Part shown: one piece after another, positions 33,847 to 44,943 of the stretch | Layout of the letters: the number at the start of each line of letters is the position of its first letter | How positions within the stretch are numbered: position 1 is the first letter of the stretch | Assembly (NCBI GenBank): GCA_020736575.1 | Contig: JAGPYM010000012.1 | Coordinates: forward strand, 558,001-622,000 | Direction: 5' to 3' | Length of the DNA stretch: 64,000 nt | DNA from: Thelonectria olida | Lineage: Eukaryota; Ascomycota; Sordariomycetes; Hypocreales; Nectriaceae | Notes under the pieces: model-generated | What the model saw: the letters and a program-made list of their open reading frames with translations, nothing else | Told to the model about the DNA's origin: nothing | The model's database searches: none | Position numbers and translations under genes: made by a program

Positions 33847-36800
33847 AGAGTCTCTTCCATCTCAACCAGATCTGTATCATCATAACGACTTGTTTTCTAC
33901 AAAGCGACAGCGGGGCACTATATCATCGGCGTTTCATCAAATAGACAATCGGATACCACACGGCGGGCAAGCGGACAAAACACAAAAGCATCTTTGCATT
34001 TTTCATAACGGTTATACACATGTTTCATTATGTTACAACATACACAACGGACACCACTCAAGAAGAAGAAAGGAAAGGGACATCAACCATGGGACATGGG
34101 GATCATGATTGAATGAGTTGCCGCTCCCCGGAGCATCCAACTGGATTGGTTATCATGGGTTGAGTGGCAGCCTCAAGAGGCGCCCCCAAAGAAAGGGTAG
34201 ATAGCTCATACAAAAACAGAACGGGGCAACCCGCAAGGCAATGTGCCTAATACTACAGAAATCAATTGAAAAACATTTCAAAAACAATCAACGAGCATCT
34301 CAATTGTGAAGCATTGTCCCCTTATCCCGGTGACCGACCGCCTCTACCGACGGCTATCTCACGGTATCTGATGGCGAGCGATAACGCAATCAGTCCGCGG
34401 AGAGGGACTTCGGGGGTCTCGGGGTGTCACCATCAACGTTACGAGGCACACACCCCCCGGGTGCCGTCGGACGCGACAACGACACGACGACGCACACGCC
34501 CAGGGGAAAGAATGAATCACTCGGTCTGATGACCAATGGCGGCCGGCCGTCGCTCCATCTCGCTCTTTCTGAGGCCCGCCGCGAGTCTTGGCTCTGCTCC
34601 TCAAGGTTTCCAGCGATCGAGTTTGTCAGCTGGACCGATCCATGATGTTATTCAGCAAATGTCCAGTCTGCGCATCGGAACTTGGGCACGCTCCGCCTCT
34701 CCGCCGTTGCTGTGCCCTTTTTTGCTTGGGAGGGAGGAAGAGGCAGTGAGGGGAGGGGATGCGCACGCCCTTCACATTCTCTGGTGTCCGTCCGGCTTAC
34801 CGAAGACGCCGTGAAGCCGAAAGGCCAACTCGTCAATTTCTCGACCACTCCCTTGCTTTCCGTGCCAGCCGTCCGTTCCAATGACTCTACCTTTTTTTCA
34901 CTACGAGCAATTTTTTTTTGCCTTCGCTGCTTGTGGAACTTAGGCACGCAGTGGCCCATCTCGGCCTTACATTTCCCGCCATTTTTCGATTTCCATTTGC
35001 TAACACCAAAAGACCAGGAGCCATTGAAAAATTCTTCTTTTTTTTTCTTTCTTTTTTTTGCGGGCTACCAGATCTCTAAGGGCTCCACGATGGAGGCAGA
35101 TTTCGCAGACTATCGCCGCCAGGGCGTGGGGCGGAGGGCAGTTCTCACCGGGCGCGGTGGATCGCCAGACCGGGGTGAACCCATGCAGCAGGATTTGTGC
35201 AAAGGGCGGACGATTGGCATTCAACACTTTTTTTGCGAGGCCAGAACCCCGACGCCTTTTGAGAGGGGCTTTGGGCTGTGTTGGTGCCTTGAGCATGGTT
35301 CGGTCCTTTGTCAAAGGCTAACATGGCTTTGTGTGACTGGATGCTAGATTCTCAATTATGATCTGATCTGAAACGTGAAGCGAGGGAAAAAAGCAAAGAA
35401 AGAAAGGGAGCGAAGGTTCTTGGGCGTTCGCGTCTGTTTGCCGTTTACGGTGGGTATCTCGAGACGGACGCTTCTAGACGGATCTGGCTCATGACACGAC
35501 TTTTGGTTTTCCTCTGCAAAGTCACAGGAGAGGGGGAAGACTACGAAGCGGCTCATGAGTCCAGGCCAGACGCCGCTTGGTTCAGGCACGCTTTCATGCA
35601 AGGCGCCATGTCTTGCGTTGACCGCCAGTGTCTTGCGTGAGAGATGGCGCAAGGAGGCCGTGTCTGGTCGCCTATCACATATAGCTAACACGTACGAATA
35701 CGCCGCCGTCCCTTGGTATTAAACGGGGTTGCCGCGAATAAGAAGGCAGCACAGGGAGAAGGCGAACAAAGGGGGGAAAAAGGCGTTCAGGCGTTGGCCT
35801 TTCAGCAAGCCACGAAGATGCAATTGGGGCATGCAACTCGTTGCGAAAGAGGTAAACTGAGACGCCATCCGGTTACGAAAGGAGAGCTGGACGAATGCCA
35901 CGGGGATTACGTACTTCGTATGCGAGGTGGCTTTTTTCTTGGGAACGTTGGCCAGAATTGTCGCTGCGAAGGGCTTTTCCTTTGACAAGGAGTAGAGCAC
36001 GGTTCGTGGCGAGAGTCTCGTCCTCGTCGCTGGGAGAAGTCCGTACTGTTGCCGGCGTTCTTACCAGCTGTCCGGGGCAGGTCGGGGTTTGTTCTTTTTT
36101 TCTTTGTAGGGGACCATGTGATCGCCATCATGAGATTGATAAGTCGGGGCGGGTCTTGCGGATGGATGCTTCGTCCCCCGCAAAAAGGCCTAGGAACAAG
36201 ATTCTCTCCTAGTGCACAATCTTCTTCGTAGCTAGGCTTCTGGATTCTTTGCAATCGTTATTCCCTCGGTATTGTTCTGTTGCTTCCCTCGACACCTCGG
36301 TCAAGCCCTCCGAACCGGACGCTCGCAGTGTCCGGTCCATTGCCGGTCTTCAGTCACCTGGCCAAGGCCCCACTTTCGCTCCGTTGCGCCCCCGGGAGGG
36401 CCGGTGGTCGGATGTTAAAGGGCACCGCGTTTGCGGCTGCGCCCCTGATTGGCTGGCGGCCACAGCTTGACTCGCGAGGGGCAAATCTGGGGGAACGGAG
36501 GTCGACAGCTGTTGTAACCCTGAGGCCCGAAGGACGGAGGGGGCGTAGGATATGATATGAGATGTCCGCGGGTTAGTTCCTATCATCGGCGCGAGAGAGG
36601 GCGTGTTTCAAGAGTGTGCTTTGTGTTTATCCCCCGTTGTTGATAATTCGTGCTCGCATGCAATCTTGCACGCGACTGGGTCTGCTGATCCTCCCCACAC
36701 ATGCCCTGCTGCACATATCACATAATGCAAGCGCGGAGTAATCCTCCGGGGGCATGAGACTGTAACGTTGGAGGCTTGTCTGAGACTTTCCACGACGACT

Positions 36801-37694
36801 TGACCACGAGGCCCAATTCACAACCGGCCTCTTCTCTTTTGGGTGAGATTATAATCAAACACTGTCTACCTATCATATCCTCAAACAGCCAACGGATCGT
36901 CGTCTCACCAAGAGGAGAAGTCTGGTACTGGAGCCGGCTAGCTGGTCTCATGTAAGCAGAAGCGTGGAAGTGCGGGGTGTGGGACATGGAGCTGCTTGTG
37001 TCTTCTTATTATTAGTGCTCTGTCAAGCAATTGCTACATGTGCTTCTGATAATGGCAACCTTTACGTTGGGCCTCATTTCCAATCCTAAGCTCTAAACAA
37101 CACCATGACCTCAGCAGGCTGGTAGGGTACCTCGGTCACCGGCGTGCCTCACATGTTGGAACTGTCTCACTTCACAACGAAGCTATCGGACAAATCAAAT
37201 AAGGCTGGCGTGGTGTCGGCATTATCCAAACTCCGTCCCTCCATGCCGACGTGACTATAATTTCGTCTCTGCTATCCGGCAGTCCGCACTGGTCCAACAT
37301 CCCGAACGCTATCGGCCGAGACTTAGTATCCGGCAATACGGCTCTGCTCATCCCAAAGCCGACGATCTTCGGCCAAAACAATGAGTGAAGCCGTCACTGT
37401 CACTGGCCTGCCATCCTTACTCCCCCGCTTTTATTACTCACCAACCGTCGCGGGGGGTTGACTAATTTTGTAACTGAATTTACCTTTCGCTCTCGGCTTT
37501 TGGCTTGGCCCCGACGATTGCTTAATCAATCTTGCACATGGAGGTGGCCCCCAACGGGCGCGTGCACGTCCCCGCTCCGATCCCGTAGGACCCGTACGTC
37601 ATGGCAGGTTTTCGCACATCGCAGACGACGACACACTTTTTGTGAACATCGCTCCTCTGCCCCAAAACCCCTCCCCCCTCCGCTCCCGCCCGTC
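33847..37694. other. 3.8-kb gene-free region between the ECM13-like gene and IBA57
   Basis: No supported gene. T-rich tracts occur near 34889-34920 and 35034-35060. The longest frame (34682-35347, 221 codons) is built partly from those tracts and has no protein-like signature. No transposon hallmarks are seen. Confidence 0.5.
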
Positions 37695-38870
37695 ATGCGA
37701 AACCTCCCGAGGCGTCCCTTAGCTCGCGAGCTTCCCTCGAGCATCGTCTGCCGCTCCTGCCGTCTCCAGCGTCGCCAATTCGCCTCCGCCAACGCTCCGC
37801 CAGCTCCTCCCGCTGCCGGCCTCACGTCCTTGTCGTCGCGCCGCCTTATTTCCGTCGCGGGGCCTGATGCCGCAAAGTTCCTGCAGGGGATCATCACGGC
37901 CAATATCACGGGTGCCGACGGGAACCCCAGGCCCGATGCTTTCTACGCCGCCTTCCTGACCGCCACGGGTAGGATACTCCACGACGTCTTCGTCTATCCT
38001 AATCATGCAGCTTCGACCGGCGAGCCGGGCTTCCTGATCGAGGTCGACGCCGACCAGGCCCCGACCCTGGCCAAGCATATCAAGCGATACAAGCTCAGGG
38101 CCAAGCTGGCCGTCAAGCTGCTGGCCGAGGACGAGGCTTCCGTCTGGCACGCCTGGGACGACTCAGCCGCGACCAATTGGGACGCAATTGTCCAGTCGAC
38201 AAAGCTTTCCCTCAAGGACCCGCGAGTGCCCGGCTCGGGATACCGATTCGCGCGGCTGGACCAAAAGGCGCCCGAGATCGACCTCGAGCGAACCACAGAA
38301 GATGCGTACACGATCCGACGGTATCTACACGGCGTCGCAGAGGGCCAGGACGAGATGGCGCGCGAGCATTCCCTGCCGCAAGAGAGCAACATGGACGTCA
38401 TGAATGCCATTGACTGGCGAAAAGGCTGCTACGTCGGCCAGGAGCTCACGATCCGCACGAGACATCGCGGCGTCGTTCGCAAACGCATCCTGCCCTGCGT
38501 GCTCTACGAAAAGGACCAGGCGGCCCCTGCGACGCTAGCCTACCATGCGGACAGCCCTCTGCTCGAGAGCGCGACGGCGGATATGATACCGCGCGACACG
38601 AGCATCGGACGCTTTGAGAAGCGCGGCCGCAGCGCGGGCAAGTGGCTCAAGGGCGTGGGCAACATTGGCCTGGGCTTGTGTCGGCTGGAGATCATGACGG
38701 ACGTCACGCTCCCTGGGGAGACGGCGGCGGCGGCGTGGAAGCCCGAGGACGAGTTTGTGCTGGAGTGGGGAGAGAAGGAGGAGGGCAAGACGGGCGTCAA
38801 GGTCAAGGCGTTTGTACCGGAATGGTTGCGGCAAGGTCTCGAGGAGCAGAATAAGATCAAGAGGCATTGA
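37695..38870 (+). CDS. IBA57: Mitochondrial Fe-S assembly protein Iba57 (CAF17)
   Basis: One exon encodes 391 aa. Iba57 acts with Isa1/Isa2 in the mitochondrial matrix to make [4Fe-4S] clusters for aconitase, lipoate synthase and others. The N-terminus is Arg/Ser-rich without acidic residues up to about 35 except one Glu, as in a matrix targeting peptide. The folate-binding GcvT-like fold follows, with LISVAGPDAAKFLQGIITAN and the family signature KGCYVGQELTIRTRHRGVVRKR. The downstream domain IGLGLCRLEIM is also typical. Longer frames upstream from 37458 use no better start, and 37695 yields the targeting peptide directly. Confidence 0.93.
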   Translation: MRNLPRRPLARELPSSIVCRSCRLQRRQFASANAPPAPPAAGLTSLSSRRLISVAGPDAAKFLQGIITANITGADGNPRPDAFYAAFLTATGRILHDVFVYPNHAASTGEPGFLIEVDADQAPTLAKHIKRYKLRAKLAVKLLAEDEASVWHAWDDSAATNWDAIVQSTKLSLKDPRVPGSGYRFARLDQKAPEIDLERTTEDAYTIRRYLHGVAEGQDEMAREHSLPQESNMDVMNAIDWRKGCYVGQELTIRTRHRGVVRKRILPCVLYEKDQAAPATLAYHADSPLLESATADMIPRDTSIGRFEKRGRSAGKWLKGVGNIGLGLCRLEIMTDVTLPGETAAAAWKPEDEFVLEWGEKEEGKTGVKVKAFVPEWLRQGLEEQNKIKRH

Positions 38871-40507
38871 GGGAGTAGCTGAAAGAGGAGGATCATTACT
38901 TGTACAATGTGTGTATTTTACAGGGGAAATCTCTTGGTTGAGATAGGAAAAAAGATACCTCAACTCTCATGAACGCAACGTCTTATTGTCAACCCGCGAT
39001 GTTCTTGATCCGCGACTTGTGCATTGCTCAATCTGTCGTTGCATTCCATGTACCCACCGTTCATGCCTCCTCAAACATCGCTGTCATCTAAATTGTATCA
39101 ATTCATGCCAATGCGACAAACAATGCCATTTCCCATCTCGGCGGCGCCCCTGCGGGTGTCTCGTCCAGGATATGCCTGTCGTGACCCGTTCGCCCAGCTC
39201 AGAAGATGAGTTAATCAACCATTCAGCGACTGGGCTGAAGGGGCGGAGCGAGGAACCAGTAAGTGGCGGGATTATTTTGACCGCTTCGACATCATCTTTG
39301 CAAACGCACGTCTTGCAATGCCCTCCCATGTGACGGGACTTGGCGGCGAGCTTCTACTTTTCAATCAAGTGCATCTCACTGCCGTCGATGTCGCTTCTTT
39401 TCAACCTCTTGAGCTGTTGCACAAGGGGGACACGGGATGAGACATGAGATGACACTTGGCGGGCATTTTGCCTTGAAGGGTGGTACGGAGTAAGACGTCG
39501 TAGATCGGCACGGCAGATACGGCGAACCCTGCTGCTGAACGGTTCTCTGTTGTGCAAGCGTAACCTCACCCCGCCTCGTTGAGGGTTGGACACGCTGGCA
39601 AAGGACCCATTGAGAGGCCGACACTTTGCCCTGTCGTTCATCCACTGCTTCTTCTTGGGTTTTCTAACTGGGTAGATGGCATCTTGGCAGCTGCGGTGGT
39701 TGTATCCATTGAGTGAAATTGACCGGGGTGGATGAGACATGCATGAGACTAAGACGCGGGATAGACGCCGCTATTGACGGGCCTCAACCTCTCAGCAGCT
39801 CAGGAGAGTCAGGGAGGAGGAGAAGGGAGGAGCTGACGAGTGAGCTATGCGAATTCGAGCCTCGTGAACGGGCACGCGGGTGGCATGAGTGGCTGGGTGT
39901 TGGCGGACAAGGGCGAGTTATGGCAAATGCGGCGGTTTATCATCGCACAAAGTGCGAGCATGCATGAGTGATCGTCAAGAGGCGTCGAGTGAGCTTCGGT
40001 GTGAGTCTCTCCGCCTCTTTTGTGAGCCGTGTTTGCCTGCGATGACGAGGTCATGTTGAACTTGAGCTGGAGGTAAGAAACGAAATGAAGTCGTCCTGGT
40101 AGGTTTCGGCATCCCTACACCAAATGCCTGTCAACGAGATTCCCAATCCCACCTCAACTGAGACCCTTCAACCTTGGCAGCCTGCCTCCATATCCAAGCT
40201 CCGCAATTCGTTGACTGGTTCCCTCCTTTGGTTAGTTCCCGTGCGTTGGACCTTGGGCTTGCCGATCCTGATGGGAACCCTCGCCTGTGTCGCTTATTTT
40301 GTCCATGGGTGCCTTTGATTACTGCATTTTGACAATCCTGGGGCCTGCCGAGCAGCGTCTTTCCCTTGTGGCTCTCGAGTTTGGGTTCCCGTTTCACTCT
40401 CGACGTTGCCCATGTCCTATTTAACTCGTCTTTGCCCCATCTTTGACTCCCTGGGCCACTATTCTCCGATATCATTCTGAAGGCCTGTTCCTGGCACTCT
40501 GCCCATC
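38871..40507. other. Intergenic region before the DUF2235 gene
   Basis: About 1.6 kb. A 64-codon frame at 40124-40318 ends in a hydrophobic segment but has no other support. The last 100 bases before 40508 look like a leader. No repeats of note. Confidence 0.45.
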
Positions 40508-42295
40508 ATGACTTCCACTAGTAGTTCATCCTTCGCGCCGACCAAGCGACTGATTCTCTGCTGCGATGGAACCTGGATGAACAGCGACAATGGGTACGAA
40601 AAGGGAGGCATCCTCAAGTCCGAGGGGACTCTCCAGGTCCCTTCCAACGTCACTCGCATTTCCAGGTGCTTCAAGCGCAGATGCAAGGACGGCAGGCTGC
40701 AAATCATCAACTACGAGTCTGGAGTCGGGACTGGTAGCAACACTCTCGACAGCATTACAGGAGGTGCATTTGGCCTGGGCCTATCCGAGGTTCGTATTTC
40801 TCAAGCGATTGTAAGGAGGGAGCGGGCTGACAGATTTGTTAGCGAATGAGAGAAACGTACTCCTACCTATGCGCCAACTACATGGATGGCGATGAAATCA
40901 TACTAGTTGGGTTCTCACGCGGAGCTTTCACGGCTCGCTCAGTAGCTGGCATGGTCGCCAGCCTGGGACTGTTGACCCGCGACGGTATCGAGCACTTCTA
41001 CTCCATCTTTTCAGATATGCAGCATTGGAACGACCCTGACTGGAAGGATCCATTCCCCAACATCCCATTCCCCGACAAGCCCAAGGGTCCAAACGCAGCC
41101 GCAGAGTACCGATCTCGTCTTGAGAAGTATGGCTATACTCGCGTCAAGCAGGACTGCGGCACAGGCGAGCTGATCAAGATCAAAGCCGTCTGCGTCTGGG
41201 ACACTGTCGGCAGCCTGGGGATCCCGCGAGTCTCCTGGCTAGAAAAGCTGGGAATTCGCGCTAGCAATGATGAATAAGTCTACCCTCCTTGATAGAAAAC
41301 TTGGTTCATGCTAACATCCACGGCACTTACAAGTGGTATGACACCAACTTGTCGGATCGCATTGAGCATGCTTTCCAGGCTCTCGCTCTAGACGAGCATC
41401 GCCCGCCCTTCAACCCTGCCGTCTGGGAGAGGCTTCCCAATGATAAAGACACCACCGACCTGAGACAGGTGTGGTTCCCAGGAAACCATGCCAACTGCGG
41501 CGGTGGTTGGGATGATCAGGGAATGGCGAACGTCACCCTAGCCTGTGAGCAAAGCCTCATATCTTTACTCACCATAAGAGTCCTGAATCTAACACAATTC
41601 TCTCAGGGATGATGGACCAGCTGGCGTCCATCGGCGTTGAGTTTGACACACCGTCACTGAAGCGTTGCTTCCAGCAAAACGTGGAGTTCTATGAGACCGC
41701 TCACGCAGCCTTGAAGGGTAAAAAGCCCAAGAGGATGGTCCAATGGGCTATCGACCCGATCTATGAGAAGAACTGTCCTCGCCGCCCCTGGGGCTTGAAC
41801 TCCATAAAGAAGGCCACGAGTATGCTGTACAAGCTCTCTGGTCAGGACATCAGGACTCCTGGGTTGTACAAGCCCACCGATCCGAAGACCAAGCTCGACA
41901 AGGATCGTTTCCTTGTAGACACAAACGAGCGTATCCATAGCACTGTTCGCATCCGTCTGGCGTGCAAAGGCCTTGGTCTTGACGACCAGGCTATTTGGGA
42001 CTGTCCCGCGCTGTTGAAGAACTGGAAATTGAGCCGGACACAGGAAAAATACGCAGACCCTGTTCCATTTCATCCCGGCTGGGACCCCGATGTCCAAGAC
42101 GATGGTATAGGTTGCCCCAATGACTGGGAAAAAGGCCGATGGATCTGGGAATATTCGGGCGACGAGAAGAACGCGCCAACAGATCAAAAGCAGCGGATAA
42201 TGGTCGAGGAGCCACTCGGCCCCTACGAACGATATTTGCTCGGGTTGTCAGGAGGAGAACCGAACATCTATCATTGGGTCGCCGATATGGATTAA
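40508..42295 (+). CDS. DUF2235 alpha/beta hydrolase (Tle1-like fold)
   Basis: Exons 40508-40789, 40843-41273, 41327-41544 and 41607-42295 give 539 aa. The domain starts RLILCCDGTWMNSDNG and has the nucleophile elbow GFSRG (Ser about 119) in ILVGFSRGAFTARSVAG, then VCVWDTVGSLGIP (catalytic Asp region) and FPGNHANCGGGW (His region). The same fold occurs in bacterial type VI phospholipase effectors (Tle1) and in many fungal proteins of unknown substrate. Introns 1 (53 nt) and 3 (62 nt) are GT-AG. Intron 2 (41274-41326, 53 nt) begins ATAAGT and ends AC, with a GCTAACA branch site. It is the only way I found to join NDD|YKWYDTNLSD in frame, because reading on meets TAA at 41275-41277. If that intron is not spliced, the protein would be cut at about 237 aa. 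Confidence 0.85.
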
Positions 42296-42859
42296 AGACG
42301 CTGGCTGTGCAAGTTTGAAGGTTGATATTATGGAGAGCTCGGCAAGTTTGTTTCAAGGTAGGCATGACGGAGGTGATGAAAAGCAATAGGAACGGATGTG
42401 AGGAAATAGGGCTAAGAATGTATTTTGGAAACTTCATTTATGATTTGAGATGCATCAGACTCTGCGATAGAATGAACAGAAATTTAGTTGAAGTGTTTGT
42501 TGATGTTAAAGGTTGATGAAGGGACGACGACCTGTCAGAAACGTTAATGTAGTCATCGCGATCACGTGTGGTCGCGCACTGTGATGATGGATCCCGTCGC
42601 TACCTACCGCAGGCAGATCATGCCAACTTTTCTGGCAACAAAAATTCAACGATAACTCCAATTCCTTTTCCTGTGGGAGCCAACCGGTCTCTTTCTTTCA
42701 AGAACTGCTTGTCCTCCTTTCCACCAGGATGAAGTGCATTGTGCATTGCTCATAGTGCATATTTCGCAGCGTTTGTCCGTCCATCCTTCGAACCGCGACC
42801 TGGAGTCTTCTCCCACCTTCGCCAAGTGCCCTCCCTAATCCAATTCACGCGCCCCGAAC
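42296..42859. other. Promoter region of the J-protein gene
   Basis: 564 bases between two plus-strand genes with no supported frame. A direct duplicate-like phrase GTGCATTGTGCATTGCTCAT lies near 42736. Confidence 0.45.
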
Positions 42860-43738
42860 ATGGACTCAAACGCCGCAGACCTCCTGCAATACGCGCAGGA
42901 ATACGCATCTAAAGATGTCGACCTCTACGACCTGCTGGGTATCGACGCCCTCACCCCTAAAGAAGATATCTACCGCGCATGGCGAAAGCGCTCTCTAAAG
43001 TACCACCCCGACAAGACTGGCGACAATTTCGACGCCGAGAAGTGGCAGCTCTTCGAACGCGCCCGCGACATCCTCCTCGATGCCGCCGCCCGCGCTGCTT
43101 ACGACAATGCCATCAAGGCGGTGCTGCTGCGGAAGCAGGAGCGCGATGCCATGGACAAGCAGCGCAAACACTTTGTCGACGACCTCGAAGCGCGCGAGAA
43201 TGCATGGAAGCGCCAGAAGGAGGAGAAGGAACAGATTCAAAAGGAAGCGATAGAGAAGGAGAGGGTGCGACTTCACGAGGAGCACCGAATGCGCCAGGAG
43301 GAGGAGAAGCGACAAGTCGATGCTGCACAAGAATTGGAGGACCTGGCCGAAGCGAAAAGAAGACTGAAAGAGAAGAAGGAAAAGAAGAAACAGGATGACG
43401 CGAGAGAAAAATTTCTTCGTAAATCGAAAAAGGCCGCTGCGGCAGCTGCTGCTTCTGGAGACGACAAACCACAACATCACGACCCTCCACAGGGCGTAAT
43501 ACAGGTCCCCGGAGACTACAACGTGGACTTGGGCGAAGAGAGAAGAAAATACTGGGAATTGGTTTGCGATAAACTCAGGGCTGTTCAGGCAGTAAGGAAC
43601 CTGGGCAAGGGAGACGCAACCCCCGATGAGCAAGACAAGGCGCAACAAAGCCTCCGGAACGCGAAGTTGAGAATGCACCAAGCGGAGGTAAAATACGCCG
43701 AGGAATCCCGCAACGTGAAGGAAGTGAGGTTTGCATGA
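42860..43738 (+). CDS. J-domain spliceosomal protein, Cwf23/DNAJC17 type
   Basis: One exon encodes 292 aa, close to the length of S. pombe Cwf23 and yeast Cwc23. The J domain is at about 21-86 (DLYDLLGIDALTPKEDIYRA) with the HPD triad at 49-51 in KYHPDKTGD. A long charged helix follows (about 90-190, ERDAMDKQRKHFVDDLEARE and Lys/Glu/Gln-rich repeats). The end includes YNVDLGEERRKYWELVCDKLR. In this family the J domain activates Hsp70 during spliceosome disassembly through the Ntr1/Prp43 complex. No RRM is evident, unlike human DNAJC17. The assignment within J proteins rests on this layout. The 74 bases to the next stop on the other strand mean the two genes converge tightly. Confidence 0.82.
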   Translation: MDSNAADLLQYAQEYASKDVDLYDLLGIDALTPKEDIYRAWRKRSLKYHPDKTGDNFDAEKWQLFERARDILLDAAARAAYDNAIKAVLLRKQERDAMDKQRKHFVDDLEARENAWKRQKEEKEQIQKEAIEKERVRLHEEHRMRQEEEKRQVDAAQELEDLAEAKRRLKEKKEKKKQDDAREKFLRKSKKAAAAAAASGDDKPQHHDPPQGVIQVPGDYNVDLGEERRKYWELVCDKLRAVQAVRNLGKGDATPDEQDKAQQSLRNAKLRMHQAEVKYAEESRNVKEVRFA

Positions 43739-43812
43739 TTAATGACACCAATCGTTAGTTCTCAATATACCACGATAGATTGTTTATCTTGGCTAATATT
43801 AAGCGTCTAGTC

Positions 43813-44943
43813 TCATGAATCCTCGTGGAGACGCAAAACGTTTATCGCATTGGCTCCCATGATAGCTGCAGCTTCAGAAGAGCCCTCACCAATGGCCTTG
43901 TTGACCGCGGCCGCGTTTAAGCTGACACTTTCCCACTCCCCTTGCTCGTCTGAGGTCAGAGGGGGGAAGAAGGGGTGATCAGTGCCAAACATTAGCCTGT
44001 CCACACCACTAGCATCAATCGCCGCCTTCAGCCCGACCTCGGAGTAAACAACAGCATCCAGATATATCTGCTCCTTCAGCACATCCCACACCGTACGACG
44101 GTCCTTGCCCACCTTGCCCTCGCGGACCAGCTGCCCATCGTGCATAATACAGCTTTCTATGCGACCTGCAAGGAATGGCAGGGTGCCACCGCTGTGGGCG
44201 AGAATCATTTGCAATTCACGGACCTTGTCAAAGACTCCCGCAAGATACATCCTCGTCACGGCGATCGTCGTCTCCATGGGAAAGCCAAGGGCTAGAGGTA
44301 GGACGTGTCCATACTCAGCACTAGCTCTGGGACCCCAAACATCGTTGGGGAGGCCATAATGTGGATGGAGGAAGACGGTCAGCTTCGCAGCAGCCACTGC
44401 CTCAAATATGGGCAGGAGATTGGGGTCATCGAGACCTTTTCCCAATCCCGATGTCCCCAGGATGATTCCACGACAGTACTTGAGATTCTTGAGGTGGCTC
44501 ACGGAGGACAGTATGGTATCAAGTGACGCGGTCAAAGGGAGGGTGCCGAAGAAGAAGAGTCGACCAGGATGCTGGCCACACATATCGGAGAACTCATTGT
44601 TGACCGACTGTGCTATCTGACCTGACTCAGATGGGGACAAGAAGTCTAACCATGGATTGGCGAGTGAAATGACGCTGATATGGATATTGTGCGTGTCCAT
44701 GAAGTGAATCTTCTGGGCGAGTGACGCATAGTGAGACGTCAATGGCCGACCTGGTGGTTTTGCGGTAGCATTTTCTGTCGCCTCCTCGAGGGCCTTGACT
44801 TCTGCTTCTAGCAAGATGAGACGCGGATCGGGCGTTTGAGGAAAAGATCGAACCAGTGGAATGGTAGAGCGAGATTCAAGAATGCGAATATATGAGGGAG
44901 GGTACATGTGAGTGTGGACGTCGACGATGTGTGAGGACGACAT
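43813..44943 (-). CDS. Isoorotate (uracil-5-carboxylate) decarboxylase
   Basis: One minus-strand exon encodes 376 aa. It is an amidohydrolase-2 (ACMSD-like) TIM barrel enzyme that closely fits the characterised fungal isoorotate decarboxylases. It opens HIVDVHTHMYPPSYI with the metal-binding H-x-H (His10, His12) and contains SVISLANPWLDFL, YCRGIILGTSGLGKGLDD, FLHPHYGLPNDVWGP, LAHSGGTLPFLAGRIESC and the C-terminal MFGTDHPFFPP with the metal-ligand Asp. The reaction is isoorotate to uracil plus CO2, the last step of thymine salvage. The ATG at 44943 matches the family N-terminus. An upstream in-frame ATG at 45129 adds 62 low-complexity His/Pro-rich residues and is unlikely. It is divergent from thymine 7-hydroxylase, which makes its substrate. 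Confidence 0.92.
   Translation of the reverse strand: MSSSHIVDVHTHMYPPSYIRILESRSTIPLVRSFPQTPDPRLILLEAEVKALEEATENATAKPPGRPLTSHYASLAQKIHFMDTHNIHISVISLANPWLDFLSPSESGQIAQSVNNEFSDMCGQHPGRLFFFGTLPLTASLDTILSSVSHLKNLKYCRGIILGTSGLGKGLDDPNLLPIFEAVAAAKLTVFLHPHYGLPNDVWGPRASAEYGHVLPLALGFPMETTIAVTRMYLAGVFDKVRELQMILAHSGGTLPFLAGRIESCIMHDGQLVREGKVGKDRRTVWDVLKEQIYLDAVVYSEVGLKAAIDASGVDRLMFGTDHPFFPPLTSDEQGEWESVSLNAAAVNKAIGEGSSEAAAIMGANAINVLRLHEDS

Noticed and set aside
34682..35347. 221-codon plus-strand frame
   Set aside because: It includes poly-Phe from T tracts, shows no conserved features, and lies in a gene-poor region.
41268..41280. Premature stop (TAA) suggesting that the DUF2235 gene is a pseudogene
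   Set aside because: All other exons, motifs and splice sites are intact, and an AT-AC intron with branch site restores the frame exactly, so an active gene is the simpler reading.
41274..41326. U12-type minor spliceosome intron
   Set aside because: The donor ATAAGT and branch GCTAACA do not match the U12 consensus. They match U2-type signals instead.
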